DNA of 64,000 bases, taken from Neisseria sp. GTDB lineage: Bacteria > Pseudomonadota > Gammaproteobacteria > Burkholderiales > Neisseriaceae. Shown here one piece after another: positions 25,751 through 37,100 of the stretch. A program made the translations under genes and the position numbers. The first letter of the stretch is position 1; each line of letters starts with the position of its first letter. The notes below the pieces were generated by a model. It did no database searches. It worked only from the letters and a program-made list of their open reading frames with translations, and was not told the DNA's origin. The stretch covers positions 55,472 through 119,471 of the forward strand of contig NZ_JAUNHL010000001.1 in assembly GCF_030523955.1 (NCBI RefSeq). Direction: 5' to 3'.

Positions 25751-26896
25751 ATGGGCACAGAAACCAATTTTTCCAAACCCCTGATTATCGCCAACAGCGA
25801 TACCTGGTTGGAGGGCAATGCCATCCGACAACTCGAAACCACCGCCCGGCTGCCGCATATGCGCCAAGTAGCCGGCATGCCCGATTTGCACGCCGGGCGC
25901 GGTTATCCGGTAGGCGCCGCATTTTTCAGCAGCGGCCATTTCTATCCCGCTTTAATCGGCAACGACATCGGCTGTGGCATGGCCTTCTGGCAGACCGGTT
26001 TGCCGCTCAACAAAGCCAAACCGGCCAAATTGGCCAAGACGCTCGGCCAAATCGACGAATCCTTGGACGGAAGCTGGCTGCCGCGCATCCGCGAATTGCT
26101 GCCGTCCGATGCGTTGGCCGATAGTACAGGCGCACTGGGCACCATAGGCGGCGGCAATCATTTTGCCGAACTGCAAATGTTGGACAGCGTATACCGCAGC
26201 GATCTGTTGCCGCCCGCTTTGCAAGCGGACAAGTTGCAATTGCTGGTACACAGCGGTTCGCGCGGCTTGGGCCAGCAGATTTTGCAAAACCATATCGCCC
26301 GTTTCGGCCACCAAGGCCTGTCTGAAAACAGCGCCGAAGCCGTCGCTTATCTGGCCGAACATCAGGCCGCGCTCGATTTTGCCGCCGCCAACCGCCGCCT
26401 GATTGCCGAGCGCATGTTCTCGCGTTGGGGTACCGAAGGCAATATGCTGCTGGACGTTCACCACAACTTTTTGCAGGCCGCCGAAATCGGCGGTGTGCAG
26501 GGCTGGCTGCACCGCAAAGGCGCTACGCCCGCCGACTGCGGTTTGGTGATGATTCCCGGCTCGAGGGGCGATTACAGCTATCTGGTGCAACCGGCCGCCG
26601 ACACCGAAAGCGCGCTGCGTTCGCTGGCGTACGGAGCCGGCCGAAAATGGCAGCGCAGCGAATGCAAAGGCCGGCTGTCGCACAAATATTCCGCCGACAG
26701 CTTGCGCCGCACGGCGTTCGGCAGCATCGTTATCTGCCAAGACAAAGCGCTGGTGTACGAAGAGGCGCCGCAAGCTTATAAGAATATTGACAGCATTATC
26801 CGCGCATTATCCGATGCCGGTTTAATCAGCGTGGTGGCGCGCTTCAAACCGGTGCTGACTTATAAAACCGGCGGCAGTTGCGGAGGTGAGGCATGA
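25751..26896 (+). CDS. rtcB: RtcB-family RNA ligase (RtcB2 type, with PrfH)
   Basis: A 381-residue RNA ligase that seals 2',3'-cyclic phosphate and 5'-OH RNA ends through guanylylation. Visible motifs are HAGRGYPVG, NDIGCGMAFW (metal-binding Asp and Cys), GGGNHF, HSGSRGLGQQI and HRKGATPADCGLVMIPGSRG, which resembles the guanylated-histidine region. Shorter than E. coli RtcB, as in the form linked to prfH. The gene overlaps prfH by ATGA-type coupling. In published work RtcB2-PrfH repairs 16S rRNA cut at the decoding centre after PrfH rescues the ribosome. Confidence 0.92.
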   Translation: MGTETNFSKPLIIANSDTWLEGNAIRQLETTARLPHMRQVAGMPDLHAGRGYPVGAAFFSSGHFYPALIGNDIGCGMAFWQTGLPLNKAKPAKLAKTLGQIDESLDGSWLPRIRELLPSDALADSTGALGTIGGGNHFAELQMLDSVYRSDLLPPALQADKLQLLVHSGSRGLGQQILQNHIARFGHQGLSENSAEAVAYLAEHQAALDFAAANRRLIAERMFSRWGTEGNMLLDVHHNFLQAAEIGGVQGWLHRKGATPADCGLVMIPGSRGDYSYLVQPAADTESALRSLAYGAGRKWQRSECKGRLSHKYSADSLRRTAFGSIVICQDKALVYEEAPQAYKNIDSIIRALSDAGLISVVARFKPVLTYKTGGSCGGEA

Positions 26897-27510
26897 ACCG
26901 CGTACGTTTACTGATTTCCACCGCGCAAGGCCCTGCCGAATGCCGGCTGTTTGCCCGTTTTGTGCTGCAAAAACTGTTGGCCGAAGCGGCAGAGCAGGGC
27001 GTGCATGCCGAAATACTGGATGAAACGTCGGATAAATACGGCATTTTTTCGGCCAGCCTGCTGTTGAGCGGCGGGCAGGCCGAATGCCTGTCTGAATGCT
27101 GGCTGGGCACGCTGCAATGGATAAGCGAAAGCCCGTTGCGTCCCAAGCACCCGCGCAAAAACTGGTATATCGGCGTGTTCCGCCTGCCTGAGCCTGCCGG
27201 GTTGCCGCAAGAGAGCGGCATTGTGTTCCAAACCTGCCGCGCCGGCGGCAAGGGCGGCCAGTATGTCAACAAAACCGAGAGTGCCGTGCGCGCCGTCCAC
27301 AGCGCCAGCGGTTTGTCGGTGCGGGTGGAGAGCGAACGCAGCCAGCATGCCAATAAGAAGCGTGCGCGGGAGCTGTTGATGCAAAAACTCGCCGAACAAT
27401 GTGCTAAAGAGGCGGCCGAAGCGGCAGCCAGCCAGCACGCTGAGCTTTATCGGGTGGAGCGCGGCAACCCGCGCCGCGTGTTCGCCGGTCGGGATTTTCA
27501 GGAGCGTTAA
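26893..27510 (+). CDS. prfH: peptide chain release factor H
   Basis: A 205-residue release-factor homologue carrying GGQ in CRAGGKGGQYVNKTESAVR, the peptidyl-tRNA hydrolysis motif. It lacks the stop-codon-reading domain 2/4 of RF1/RF2, as known for PrfH. It overlaps the end of rtcB by four bases. Its known role is to release peptides from ribosomes with damaged 16S rRNA so that RtcB2 can repair them. One CTGTCTGAA uptake sequence lies inside the gene (27087). Confidence 0.93.
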   Translation: MNRVRLLISTAQGPAECRLFARFVLQKLLAEAAEQGVHAEILDETSDKYGIFSASLLLSGGQAECLSECWLGTLQWISESPLRPKHPRKNWYIGVFRLPEPAGLPQESGIVFQTCRAGGKGGQYVNKTESAVRAVHSASGLSVRVESERSQHANKKRARELLMQKLAEQCAKEAAEAAASQHAELYRVERGNPRRVFAGRDFQER

Positions 27511-27552
27511 ATCCACCGGTTTGGCCGCACTCAAATGCCTGTCTGAAAACGC

Positions 27553-27613
27553 TAGTGGCTTAAATTCAGAATAATGCAGCGTTGCCTTGCCCTATTCTGA
27601 ATTTAAGCCACTA
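27553..27613. repeat. 61-bp hairpin element with perfect 21-base arms
   Basis: TAGTGGCTTAAATTCAGAAT plus one base at 27553-27573 is exactly complementary to 27593-27613, with 19 bases between. It is flanked by TATA-like sequence on the right (CTATATTTAA). It may be a fused pair of transposon ends, or the terminator of the rtcB-prfH unit although the T-run is weak. Confidence 0.85.
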
Positions 27614-27746
27614 TATTTAATCGTTTCAGACAGGCATTTCTTAGCCGATGTGGCCAAACAGTTATAAAGAAGGAAGTAAAAAGTATTTATTTATCTTATA
27701 GCCGGCTTGTTATATTGCGGAAAATTTCAAATCAGGAGCGTGTGTG

Positions 27747-28787
27747 ATGAAAATTATCCGTAAATTCGGTTTGTCGCTTTCGGTGGCATTATTGTTGGCC
27801 GCTTGCGGCCAAGACGGTGCCAGCCAAGGCAGTGGTGCGGCCAAAGAAAAAGTAAGCTTGATGAATGTTTCCTACGATCCGACCCGCGAGCTTTATCAGG
27901 AATACAACCAGAGCTTCCAAAAATACTGGCAGCAGAAAACCGGCCAGGAAGTGGCGATCCAGCAATCCAACGGCGGCTCGGGCAAGCAGGCCTTGGCGGT
28001 GCGCAACGGCTTGAAAGCCGATGTGGTTACGTTGGCTTTGGCGGCGGATATCGATTCGCTCAACCGCGACGGCAAGCAGTTAATCAAACCGGATTGGCAA
28101 AAGGCGCTGCCGCACAACAGCACGCCTTATACTTCGACCATCGTGTTCTTGGTGCGCAAGGGTAACCCGAAAAACATCAAAGATTGGGGCGATTTGGTAA
28201 AAGGCGACGTGCAGGTGATTACGCCCAATCCGAAAACTTCCGGCGGCGCACGCTGGAACTTCCTGGCGGCCTGGGCTTGGGCGAAAAGCCAGCCCGGCGG
28301 CAGCGATGAAACCGCGCGCGCGTTTGTCAGCGAATTGTACAAGCGGGTGCCGGTGATGGACGCAGGCGCGCGCGCCTCTACCATTTCGTTTACCCAGCGC
28401 AATCTGGGCGACGTGTTGCTGGCGTGGGAAAACGAAGCGCATCTGTCGCTGAAAGAAGCCAACGGCGAATATGAAATCGTTACCCCCAGCTTATCGATTT
28501 TGTGCGAACCGCCGGTGGCGGTGGTGGATTCGGTGGTCGATGGCAAAGGTACCCGCGAAGTGGCGACCGAATACCTGAAACATCTGTATAGCGAAGATGC
28601 GCAGCGTATGATTGCGAAAAACTTTTTCCGGCCGGCCGATGAAAAAGTGAAAGCCGAATTTAAAAACCAGTTTCCGGATTTGAAACTGGTAACCATCGGC
28701 CAAGAATTCGGCGGCTGGCAAGAGGCGCAGAAACGCTTCTTTGACGACGGCGGCCTGTTCGACCAGATTTATACGCCGCAAAAATAA
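27747..28787 (+). CDS. sbp: sulfate ABC transporter substrate-binding lipoprotein
   Basis: A 346-residue periplasmic binding protein. The signal peptide ends in the lipobox LLLAAC, so it is a lipoprotein rather than a free protein as in E. coli. The motifs VSYDPTRELYQEYN, QSNGGSGKQALAV and TPNPKTSGGARWNFLAAWAW are typical of Sbp/CysP. It captures sulfate or thiosulfate for the CysTWA permease, which is not in this window. The ATG at 27747 follows AGGAG; a GTG one codon earlier is less likely. Confidence 0.93.
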   Translation: MKIIRKFGLSLSVALLLAACGQDGASQGSGAAKEKVSLMNVSYDPTRELYQEYNQSFQKYWQQKTGQEVAIQQSNGGSGKQALAVRNGLKADVVTLALAADIDSLNRDGKQLIKPDWQKALPHNSTPYTSTIVFLVRKGNPKNIKDWGDLVKGDVQVITPNPKTSGGARWNFLAAWAWAKSQPGGSDETARAFVSELYKRVPVMDAGARASTISFTQRNLGDVLLAWENEAHLSLKEANGEYEIVTPSLSILCEPPVAVVDSVVDGKGTREVATEYLKHLYSEDAQRMIAKNFFRPADEKVKAEFKNQFPDLKLVTIGQEFGGWQEAQKRFFDDGGLFDQIYTPQK

Positions 28788-28802
28788 ACAATAAGCCCGA
28801 AG

Positions 28803-28834
28803 CCCCAAGCTGCAAGCAAGCGGCTTGGGGTTTT
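28803..28834 (+). terminator. intrinsic terminator after sbp
   Basis: CCCCAAGC and GCTTGGGG pair around a 12-base loop, followed by TTTT. It lies 16 bases past the sbp stop. Confidence 0.85.
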
Positions 28835-28904
28835 CAGACAGGCATAGCGTCATATTCGGGCTTGGCCCGAATATCTCCAAATCTGCTGAAATTCGTCATA
28901 TTCG

Positions 28905-29047
28905 GAGACCTTTGCAAAACCCTCAGATGTGGATGCAGTTCAAGGCGTAGCAGCGCAGCGAGCGCAGACATAACATGGGGTTAGGCAAGCGAGCGAGCAG
29001 CACACAACGCAGAAATGCGCCACAGATGGGGGTTTTGCAAAGGTCTC
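28905..29047. repeat. GAGACCTTTGCAAAA-ended repeat
   Basis: A 143-base element with GAGACCTTTGCAAAA at the left and the exact complement TTTTGCAAAGGTCTC at the right. The interior closely matches the element at 14474-14634. No ORF. Confidence 0.88.
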
Positions 29048-29157
29048 ATTCGGTTCAAACCCGAGCATGACGAATGTACATTTCTTAAATTCACCATAAA
29101 CCCCTTCCGCCGCCTGATGTTATAATTGCAGGCCTTAAATATCCGTCCAACCTTTGA

Positions 29158-30549
<1,392 letters not shown>

Positions 30550-30576
30550 GGCTTGCCTTTTCCGATACCAACAACC

Positions 30577-30612
30577 ATGCCTGTCTGAAAAATTCTTTCA
30601 GACAGGCATTTT
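30577..30612 (+). terminator. inverted uptake-sequence terminator after purB
   Basis: ATGCCTGTCTGAAA and TTTCAGACAGGCAT pair around five bases and are followed by TTT. The stem consists of two TGCCTGTCTGAA uptake sequences. Confidence 0.85.
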
Positions 30613-30645
30613 GTATCAAGCAGCGCTTATTTTAAATTTAATATA

Positions 30646-30712
30646 TATAGCGGATTAACTTAACTTTCGCAAAGGCTTGCCGCCTTGTAGCAAAGTCATT
30701 GAATCCGCTATA
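30646..30712. repeat. 67-bp miniature element with TATAGCGGATT ends
   Basis: TATAGCGGATTAA at the left and AATCCGCTATA at the right are inverted. The interior is short and noncoding. A longer relative lies at 51906-52040. The ends resemble Correia-type elements in general design, though not in exact sequence. Confidence 0.7.
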
Positions 30713-30730
30713 CATATTATGGAGGTGTTA

Positions 30731-31104
30731 AGAATGCCTGTCTGAAAACCCTGTTGGTTGCCTGAAGGCGACAGAGGCAGCAAGGTTTTCAGACAGGCAT
30801 TTTATATTTTTATTAAACGGGATGAAGACGCAGCAGCGCAACGAAAGTGAAATGAAACCATGATAGGCTGAATTCGGCGTATTCGATGGCCGGATTTTAT
30901 TCAATGGTTCAAATTTTTTAAAAATGCTATTTAAATTTAATTTTTATCAACAATGCCTACCTGAATGATGTTTTCAGACAGGCGTTGTTGCGGGAAAAGT
31001 GATTTTTATAACGTTTCTGTACGATAAATAACTAAAGGCATTGTTTTCTTAAAAATATTTGATTAAAAATCCAAAGGTTGTTATATTGCATAAACAAATT
31101 GCAT
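30731..31104. repeat. 370-bp direct repeat, copy 1 (FrpC cassette upstream region)
   Basis: Noncoding segment nearly identical to 32999-33360. It opens with a hairpin of inverted CTGTCTGAA uptake sequences (about 30734-30803) and ends near TTGTTATATTGCATAA, which may be promoter sequence. The rest of the 30,550-31,107 gap holds only this and the two preceding elements. Confidence 0.92.
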
Positions 31105-31107
31105 AAA

Positions 31108-31254
31108 ATGAAAGTGATTTTGAGAAGATTACATGATTGGTTGGCGGAGGATATAAAAAGTATAGCAGACCTGAAAAATCTGCTGCATCTCGATTGTGGG
31201 ATAAAAACATTCGGCCTTGAAAACTGCGATTATTATTTTTTTAGAATTGATTAG
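31108..31254 (+). CDS. possible 48-codon ORF
   Basis: ATG to TAG encodes a 48-residue peptide beginning MKVILRRLHDWLAEDIKSIA. No Shine-Dalgarno is visible and I do not recognise it. It begins right after the direct repeat and ends three bases before the next gene, so it may be the remnant of a gene end carried with the cassette. Confidence 0.3.
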   Translation: MKVILRRLHDWLAEDIKSIADLKNLLHLDCGIKTFGLENCDYYFFRID

Positions 31255-31257
31255 TTT

Positions 31258-31767
31258 ATGAAATATGATGATTTGTTTCTTAGAGGTGGTTTTATTAATC
31301 TGCTGATTAAGTATGATGTAAGGGTAAAAAAATTTGCATTAAGACAAATTTCTATACTTACTTTGTTTATATTTGTTGGGTTTTTTATATTTTTTTTAGC
31401 TCGTGATTGTCATGTAAGTAATAAGTGGAACCTGTTGCTTACTATTTTTAGCGGTTTAGCAGGAGGATGCTTGTTAAGTTTGGATCTATTTCATCATTTG
31501 GGAAAAAATAAAAATTCATTTCTGAGAGAAATTTTTCCTATGGAACTTACTTCTGCTGCGATACCGACTATTGTTTACTTTATTAATAAGGGAATGATAT
31601 GGGTTTATTTGTTTTGGCTATGGTTTTTGATTATGTCTAGCCTCTCACACGTAATTAATTATCCAAATGTATATATGCTGATATTTACACATGCTTCTAT
31701 TTATTATTGTTGGATCATGAGTAATTTTTTTCTTATTATCTATTTGTTTTATAAAAAAAATTCTTAA
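31258..31767 (+). CDS. small membrane protein upstream of FrpC-like copy 1
   Basis: A 169-residue, AT-rich gene. Four hydrophobic stretches are visible (ISILTLFIFVGFFIFFLA, NLLLTIFSGLAGGCLLSL, MIWVYLFWLWFLIMSSL, YCWIMSNFFLIIYLFY), so it is an inner-membrane protein. No family recognised. It stands immediately before the FrpC-like gene, the place where N. meningitidis has frpD, but it has no lipobox and no resemblance to FrpD. A partner, immunity or regulator role is speculation. Confidence 0.65.
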   Translation: MKYDDLFLRGGFINLLIKYDVRVKKFALRQISILTLFIFVGFFIFFLARDCHVSNKWNLLLTIFSGLAGGCLLSLDLFHHLGKNKNSFLREIFPMELTSAAIPTIVYFINKGMIWVYLFWLWFLIMSSLSHVINYPNVYMLIFTHASIYYCWIMSNFFLIIYLFYKKNS

Positions 31768-31791
31768 TTTTAAATTGTTTGGGAGCTGATT

Positions 31792-33033
31792 ATGACAATA
31801 ACTTTTAAATCAAAAGATGCGCAAGCAGTGGTAAACGATGAAAGCTTTTCTGGCATTTTTCTCAATGGAACTGGTGCAGCGAGTACTATGTATCAGGAGT
31901 ATAACCAGCGGAAATATACTATTGAGAGTAAAAAATATGCAAATGAAGCGGACAGATTGGCGGCTAAATCTGCGTTATTTAGAGAGCAAGCCTAGAAAGC
32001 CCAAACTGCCTACAATCAAGCCCTAACGCAAGCCTCACAGAAATTTCCTGCTGGGTCAGCACAGGATGCTTTTATAAGGAACGCTCAAAGCAGTTTGCAA
32101 AAACAAATTAATGCGAATAAGTTTAATGATGCGACTTATGCTCGAAATGCAGTAAAAGTACTTGATAAAGCGGAAAATGCTAAAGGATTGGCGGATCAAG
32201 CGGGAAAATTTGGTAATGGTGCAACGGCAGCACTGGGTGCTCTAACGATGGGTAGTGCTTGGGCGAAGGCAATTGAACAGAATGATCAAGCTTCATGGGA
32301 TAAAGTTGGTGAAAGCTCATCATCTTTTCTTGGAGGTTTAGCTGGGGGCTGGGCTGGTGGGCATGTTGGATTTGGAGCGGGTGTGCTCTTTGGTGTATTG
32401 ACAGGGGGAGTAGGCTGGCTTCCACTTGTAGGAGCAGCAGCAGTTGGCGCATTAGGTGGATGGGGTGGATCAAAATTAGGAGAATGGGGCTGGGAGGGCT
32501 TTAGAGATTGGCTTGATCAAAACCGCGATGGCAAATTTCATATCCCCAAAGACCCGCTGGTACTCGACCTGGATGGTGACGGTATCGAAACCGTTCAGAC
32601 CAACGGCTACCAAGGCGCGATGTTTGATCATGATAAAGACGGTATCCAAGTTGCCACCGGCTGGGTGGCGCCTGATGATGGTTTGCTGGTAATCGATAAA
32701 AACGGCGACGGTTTAATCAATAACGGCGGCGAATTGTTTGGCGATAACCAAGTATTAAAAGACGGTACGCTGGCGACCACCGGCTATGCGGCGCTGGCGG
32801 ATTACGACAGCAATGGCGATAAAGTAATTGATAGCAAAGATGCGGAATTTGCCGACTTGAGCGTTTGGCGCGATCTGAATCAAGACGGTACCAGCCAAAG
32901 CAATGAATGGTTTACTTTGGCGCAATTAAATATCCAATCTTTAGATTTGGAACATCAAAACGTTGATAAACATTTGGGCAACGGCAAAGATAATACAAAG
33001 AATGCCTGTCTGAAAACCCTGTTGGTTGCCTGA
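31792..33033 (+). pseudogene. FrpC-like protein copy 1, amber-interrupted and truncated
   Basis: The frame is continuous for 414 codons apart from one TAG at 31993-31995 (a CAG to TAG change would explain it). The N-terminal 240 residues have glycine-rich, membrane-like stretches ([42 protein letters not shown]). Then follows the self-processing module, beginning at the Asp-Pro pair (codons 254-255, DNA 32551-32556) and [10 protein letters not shown]. Instead of going on to RTX repeats, the frame breaks off where the second copy of the 370-bp repeat begins (about 32999). Shine-Dalgarno GGGAG supports the start at 31792. An alternative TTG start at 32095 could give a shortened product. Confidence 0.82.
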
Positions 33034-33360
33034 AGGCGACAGAGGCAGCAAGGTTTTCAGACAGGCATTTTATATTTTTATTAAACGGGATGAAGACGCA
33101 GCAGCGCAACGAAAGTGAAATGAAACCATGATAGGCTGAATTCGGCGTATTCGATGGCCGGGTTTTATTCAACGGTTCAAATTTTTTGAAAATGCTATTT
33201 AAAGTTAATTTTTATCAACAATACCTGCCTGAATGATGTTTTTAGGCAGGCATTGTTGTAGGAAAAGTGATTTTTATAACGTTTCTGTACGACAAATAAC
33301 TAAAGGCATTGTTTTCTTAAAAATATTTGATTAAAAATCCAATGGTTGTTATATTGCATA
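32999..33360. repeat. 370-bp direct repeat, copy 2
   Basis: Nearly identical to 30731-31104, including the inverted uptake-sequence hairpin and the terminal TTGTTATATTGCATAA. It follows directly on the truncated self-processing module of copy 1, so it marks the junction of a tandem duplication or cassette insertion. Beyond it (33361-33477) I see only AT-rich spacer. Confidence 0.92.
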
Positions 33361-33477
33361 ATTATATAGCATAGTGAGTTGTGTCAGGGTTAATGGTTTG
33401 GGGTGGTATTTTAGATGGGATAAAAGTGATATCTACTGTTGTTGTGTTGCTTTAAAAAAACGCTAAGGAGTCTTGAA

Positions 33478-33549
33478 ATGGCTACAGGCGCAGCGGGAGC
33501 AGATGATTACGATATATTTAATTTGAAATATGGATTGATTTTAAGGTAA
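33478..33549 (+). pseudogene. N-terminal fragment of an FrpC-like ORF
   Basis: AAGGAG precedes ATGGCTACAGGCGCAGCGGG; the 23-residue product MATGAAGADDYDIFNLKYG resembles the opening MAGAGRAVF of the intact gene at 34188 in composition and then runs into a stop. It is probably the relic of a third cassette start. Confidence 0.4.
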
Positions 33550-33609
33550 TAAATTTAGGATTAGATAGTTATTTTGTTTGGATAAGTAATAATCATTGGG
33601 GATGTTTAT

Positions 33610-34116
33610 ATGGAAAAATCCACCTATATTTTGTTGAATATTTTTCTACTTATTTTGTGGGCATTAATAGCGTTACTTTCTCCTTCTTATTTAACTCCTA
33701 TACAGCAAAAATATATAAAAGCAGAAAATGTTCAATTGCATTACTTTGGAGGAAAAAGATCGAGAATTTCCTTTGAATATGAAAAGAAACAATATATCGC
33801 ATTCTGTAGAAACCTTGTGGATTATAGAGGTAAGGAATTTTGTGAAAATAAATTTCCGATAAAGGTGAATAAACTTGAAATGGATAAAGTTTTGAGTGGC
33901 TTATATCGTAACTCAGAAAATATTGTTATTGTTAAACATATGGTTTGGAGAGATGTTCAAGAAAATGTTAGCGAATTTCAATTGGGTAAGCAGGAGTATT
34001 TGAGTGAGTTTAGATTATTGAAATATGATCAATATTTTATAAGATTATTTTTGGTGATGTCCTTTGTTGCTGTTTTTTGTGTTTATTTTTATAAAAATAA
34101 AGATAAATTTAAGTGA
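33610..34116 (+). CDS. small membrane protein upstream of FrpC-like copy 2
   Basis: A 168-residue, AT-rich gene. It has an N-terminal hydrophobic segment (ILLNIFLLILWALIALL), a basic, folded central domain of about 110 residues and a second hydrophobic segment near the C-terminus (LFLVMSFVAVFCVYFY). The topology suggests an inner-membrane protein with a periplasmic or cytoplasmic middle domain. It does not resemble the protein encoded in the same position of copy 1. Not recognised. Confidence 0.62.
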   Translation: MEKSTYILLNIFLLILWALIALLSPSYLTPIQQKYIKAENVQLHYFGGKRSRISFEYEKKQYIAFCRNLVDYRGKEFCENKFPIKVNKLEMDKVLSGLYRNSENIVIVKHMVWRDVQENVSEFQLGKQEYLSEFRLLKYDQYFIRLFLVMSFVAVFCVYFYKNKDKFK

Positions 34117-34187
34117 GAAGTGGATTTGGTCTCTTTGAGTGGTAATAGTTTTGTTTTTTCTTTTGATAATGAAATAGGAGCTTAATT

Positions 34188-37100
34188 ATGGCTGGAGCAG
34201 GTCGAGCGGTTTTTACATACGGAGTTAATAGTGCTACAAGTCTTGCAGGGGCTACAGGGCAGTCCGTCTCTTATGCTACTAATAACCAATCTACAGGATC
34301 AACTATTGTAGGAGCAACTTCCGTAGCTGTAAGTTACGCAGAAGGGGTTGCAAATTCAGCAAGTTATGCACAATCAGGGACCGCTTACTCTGGGAAGCTG
34401 GCTGGCATGGGGACATTTCTAGGATTGGCTCAAGTTGGAGTCAATATTTATCAGAATGAGGGTGATACATCTAAATTGACTGCTGGTGATTTATTAAATA
34501 TAGCAGGAGCAATGGCTATGTTTGTACCTGGTGGGCAAGTTATTGGTGCGGCTATTGCTATTGGTGGGGCGGTATATTCAGTTTATGAAGGAAAATATGG
34601 GCCCGTTACAGTGAGGGATATTGGGGATTATTGGTATGATAAATTTAATGGTTCTTTGGGAGAGTATACAGATTTCAACCGCGACGGCAAATTCCAACTA
34701 CCCAAAGACCCGCTGGTACTCGACCTAGACGGCGACGGCATTGAAACGGTAAAGACCGATGGCTACAAGGGCGCGATGTTTGATCATGATAAAGACGGTA
34801 TCCAAGTTGCTACCGGCTGGGTGGCGCCTGATGACGGTTTGCTGGTAATCGATAAAAACGGCGACGGTTTAATCAATAACGGCGGCGAATTGTTTGGCGA
34901 TAACCAAGTATTAAAAGACGGTACGCTGGCGACCACCGGCTATGCGGCGCTGGCGGATTACGACAGCAACGGCGATAAGGTAATTGATAGCAAAGATGCG
35001 GAGTTTGCCGACTTGCGCGTTTGGCGCGATCTGAATCAAGACGGTACCAGCCAAAGCAATGAATTGTTTACTTTGGCGCAATTAAATATCCAATCTTTAG
35101 ATCTGGAGCATCAAAACGTTGACAAACATCTGGGCAACGGCAACAGCATGGCGCGTGAGGGCAGCTATACCACTACAGATGGTAAAACCCAGAAAATGGC
35201 CGATTTGCTGCTGGCGGAACACCGGATGTACAGCCGTTACAGCGATAGCGTGAAAATAACTGAAGAGCAAGCGCTAGCGCCGAATCTGCAAGGGGTAGGT
35301 ATGCTGCGCGATTTGCGCGAAGCCGCAGCGCTTACTCCGGCGCTGGCAACCGAATTAAAGGCCTATGCTGCTGCGGAAACCCGCGAAGCGCAAAAAGCGC
35401 TGCTCGACAATTTGATAACCAACTGGGCAAAAACCAGCCCGCAGTTTGCCTCTGGTATTAAGTTTCTGCCGCCTTTTATCCAAACAGAAGATGAAGGTAC
35501 CGTGCTGACTCAGGCGCAGGCTGAAGAAGCCCAGCGTTTGGTTATTCCGCAAGAATATCTTGATAAAATTAACACCGTATTAAATAAAATCGCGGTATTA
35601 GACGCTTTCTCGGCCGAAAAATCCAATACGATTTATGTAACCTCCGCTTTGGAAGTGTTGAATTTCTATGAGGTGGTCACCAAAACCTACAATAAACTAG
35701 CTGAAGATGTTTATCAGGGTTTGCTGTTTCAAACCCGCTTAAAGCCGTATCTGAATGAAATTGGCTTTACTCTTGAAAACAATGAATTCAAGCTGGACTA
35801 CACCGGTGTGAACAAGGCATTTCAAGAGGTGTATGCAAAAAATCCGGAAAAAGCGGTGGTAGATTTGGCGGAGTTTGTTGCATACAGCGATGGCGCAGAT
35901 CCCGGCATTGCCGGGCTGGCGGAATTGTTCACGCAATATATGGAGGGTATTGAGGCCGCCGGTACCTTGAGTCATTACGAAAAGCTTATCGGGCAGGATT
36001 CGTTGGATAAGCTGGGCGTACGCATCGGTACGGATAAAGACGATCAATTAAACGGCAACGATTTCCACAATTATCTGAGCGGCGGCGCGGGTAATGATAC
36101 GCTGAATGGTGGTGGGGGTAATGATTTGATCAATGGTGGAGCAGGTAACGACACACTGGCCGGCGGCGACCACGGCAAAGACCGTTACGTATTCCAAAAA
36201 GGTCATGGTCAGGATGTGGTCAAAGACCAAAGCTACCAATGGCATCCGGAGCATATCAATGATGTGATGTTCGAAGGTGCGAAATCCACCGATGCCCAGT
36301 TCCTGCGTATCGGCAACGATCTGGTCATCAAAGCCTACGGCACCGAAGATTCGGTGGCCTTCAGCAATTACTTCGACCGCAATTATGACTACTCCCGTTG
36401 GTATAACTTTAACTTTGACGATAAGAAGTTGGAGCAAAAGGATATTGCCGCCAAATCATTCAGCCTCGGCGGTACCGATACCGACGATACGCTTTATGGT
36501 TGGAACAGCAAAGATACGCTGAACGGCGGTTTGGGCAACGATACCATTTACGGCGGTAGCAATGACGACACTCTTGAAGGCGCTGCCGGAAACGATACCT
36601 TACACGGGGAAGCAGGCAAGGATACGCTGAACGGCGGAGCCGGTGACGATACGCTGAACGGCAACGAAGGCGACGACATCTTGAAAGGCGCAGAAGGCAA
36701 CGATACGCTGACCGGCGGCGACGGTTATGATACGCTGACCGGCGGAGCAGGTAACGACACACTGGCCGGCGGCGACCACGGCAAAGACCGTTACGTATTC
36801 CAAAAAGGTCATGGTCAGGATGTGGTCAAAGACCAAAGCTACCAATGGCATCCGGAGCATATCAATGATGTGATGTTCGAAGGTGCGAAATCCACCGATG
36901 CCCAGTTCCTGCGTATCGGCAACGATCTGGTCATCAAAGCCTACGGCACCGAAGATTCGGTGGCCTTCAGCAATTACTTCGACCGCAATTATGACTACTC
37001 CCGTTGGTATAACTTTAACTTTGACGATAAGAAGTTGGAGCAAAAGGATATTGCCGCCAAATCATTCAGCCTCGGCGGTACCGATACCGACGATACGCTT

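Noticed and set aside
36048..37043. Minus-strand ORFs of 129 and 147 codons within the RTX region
   Set aside because: They are shadows of the duplicated nonapeptide coding sequence; both begin with the same translated repeat.
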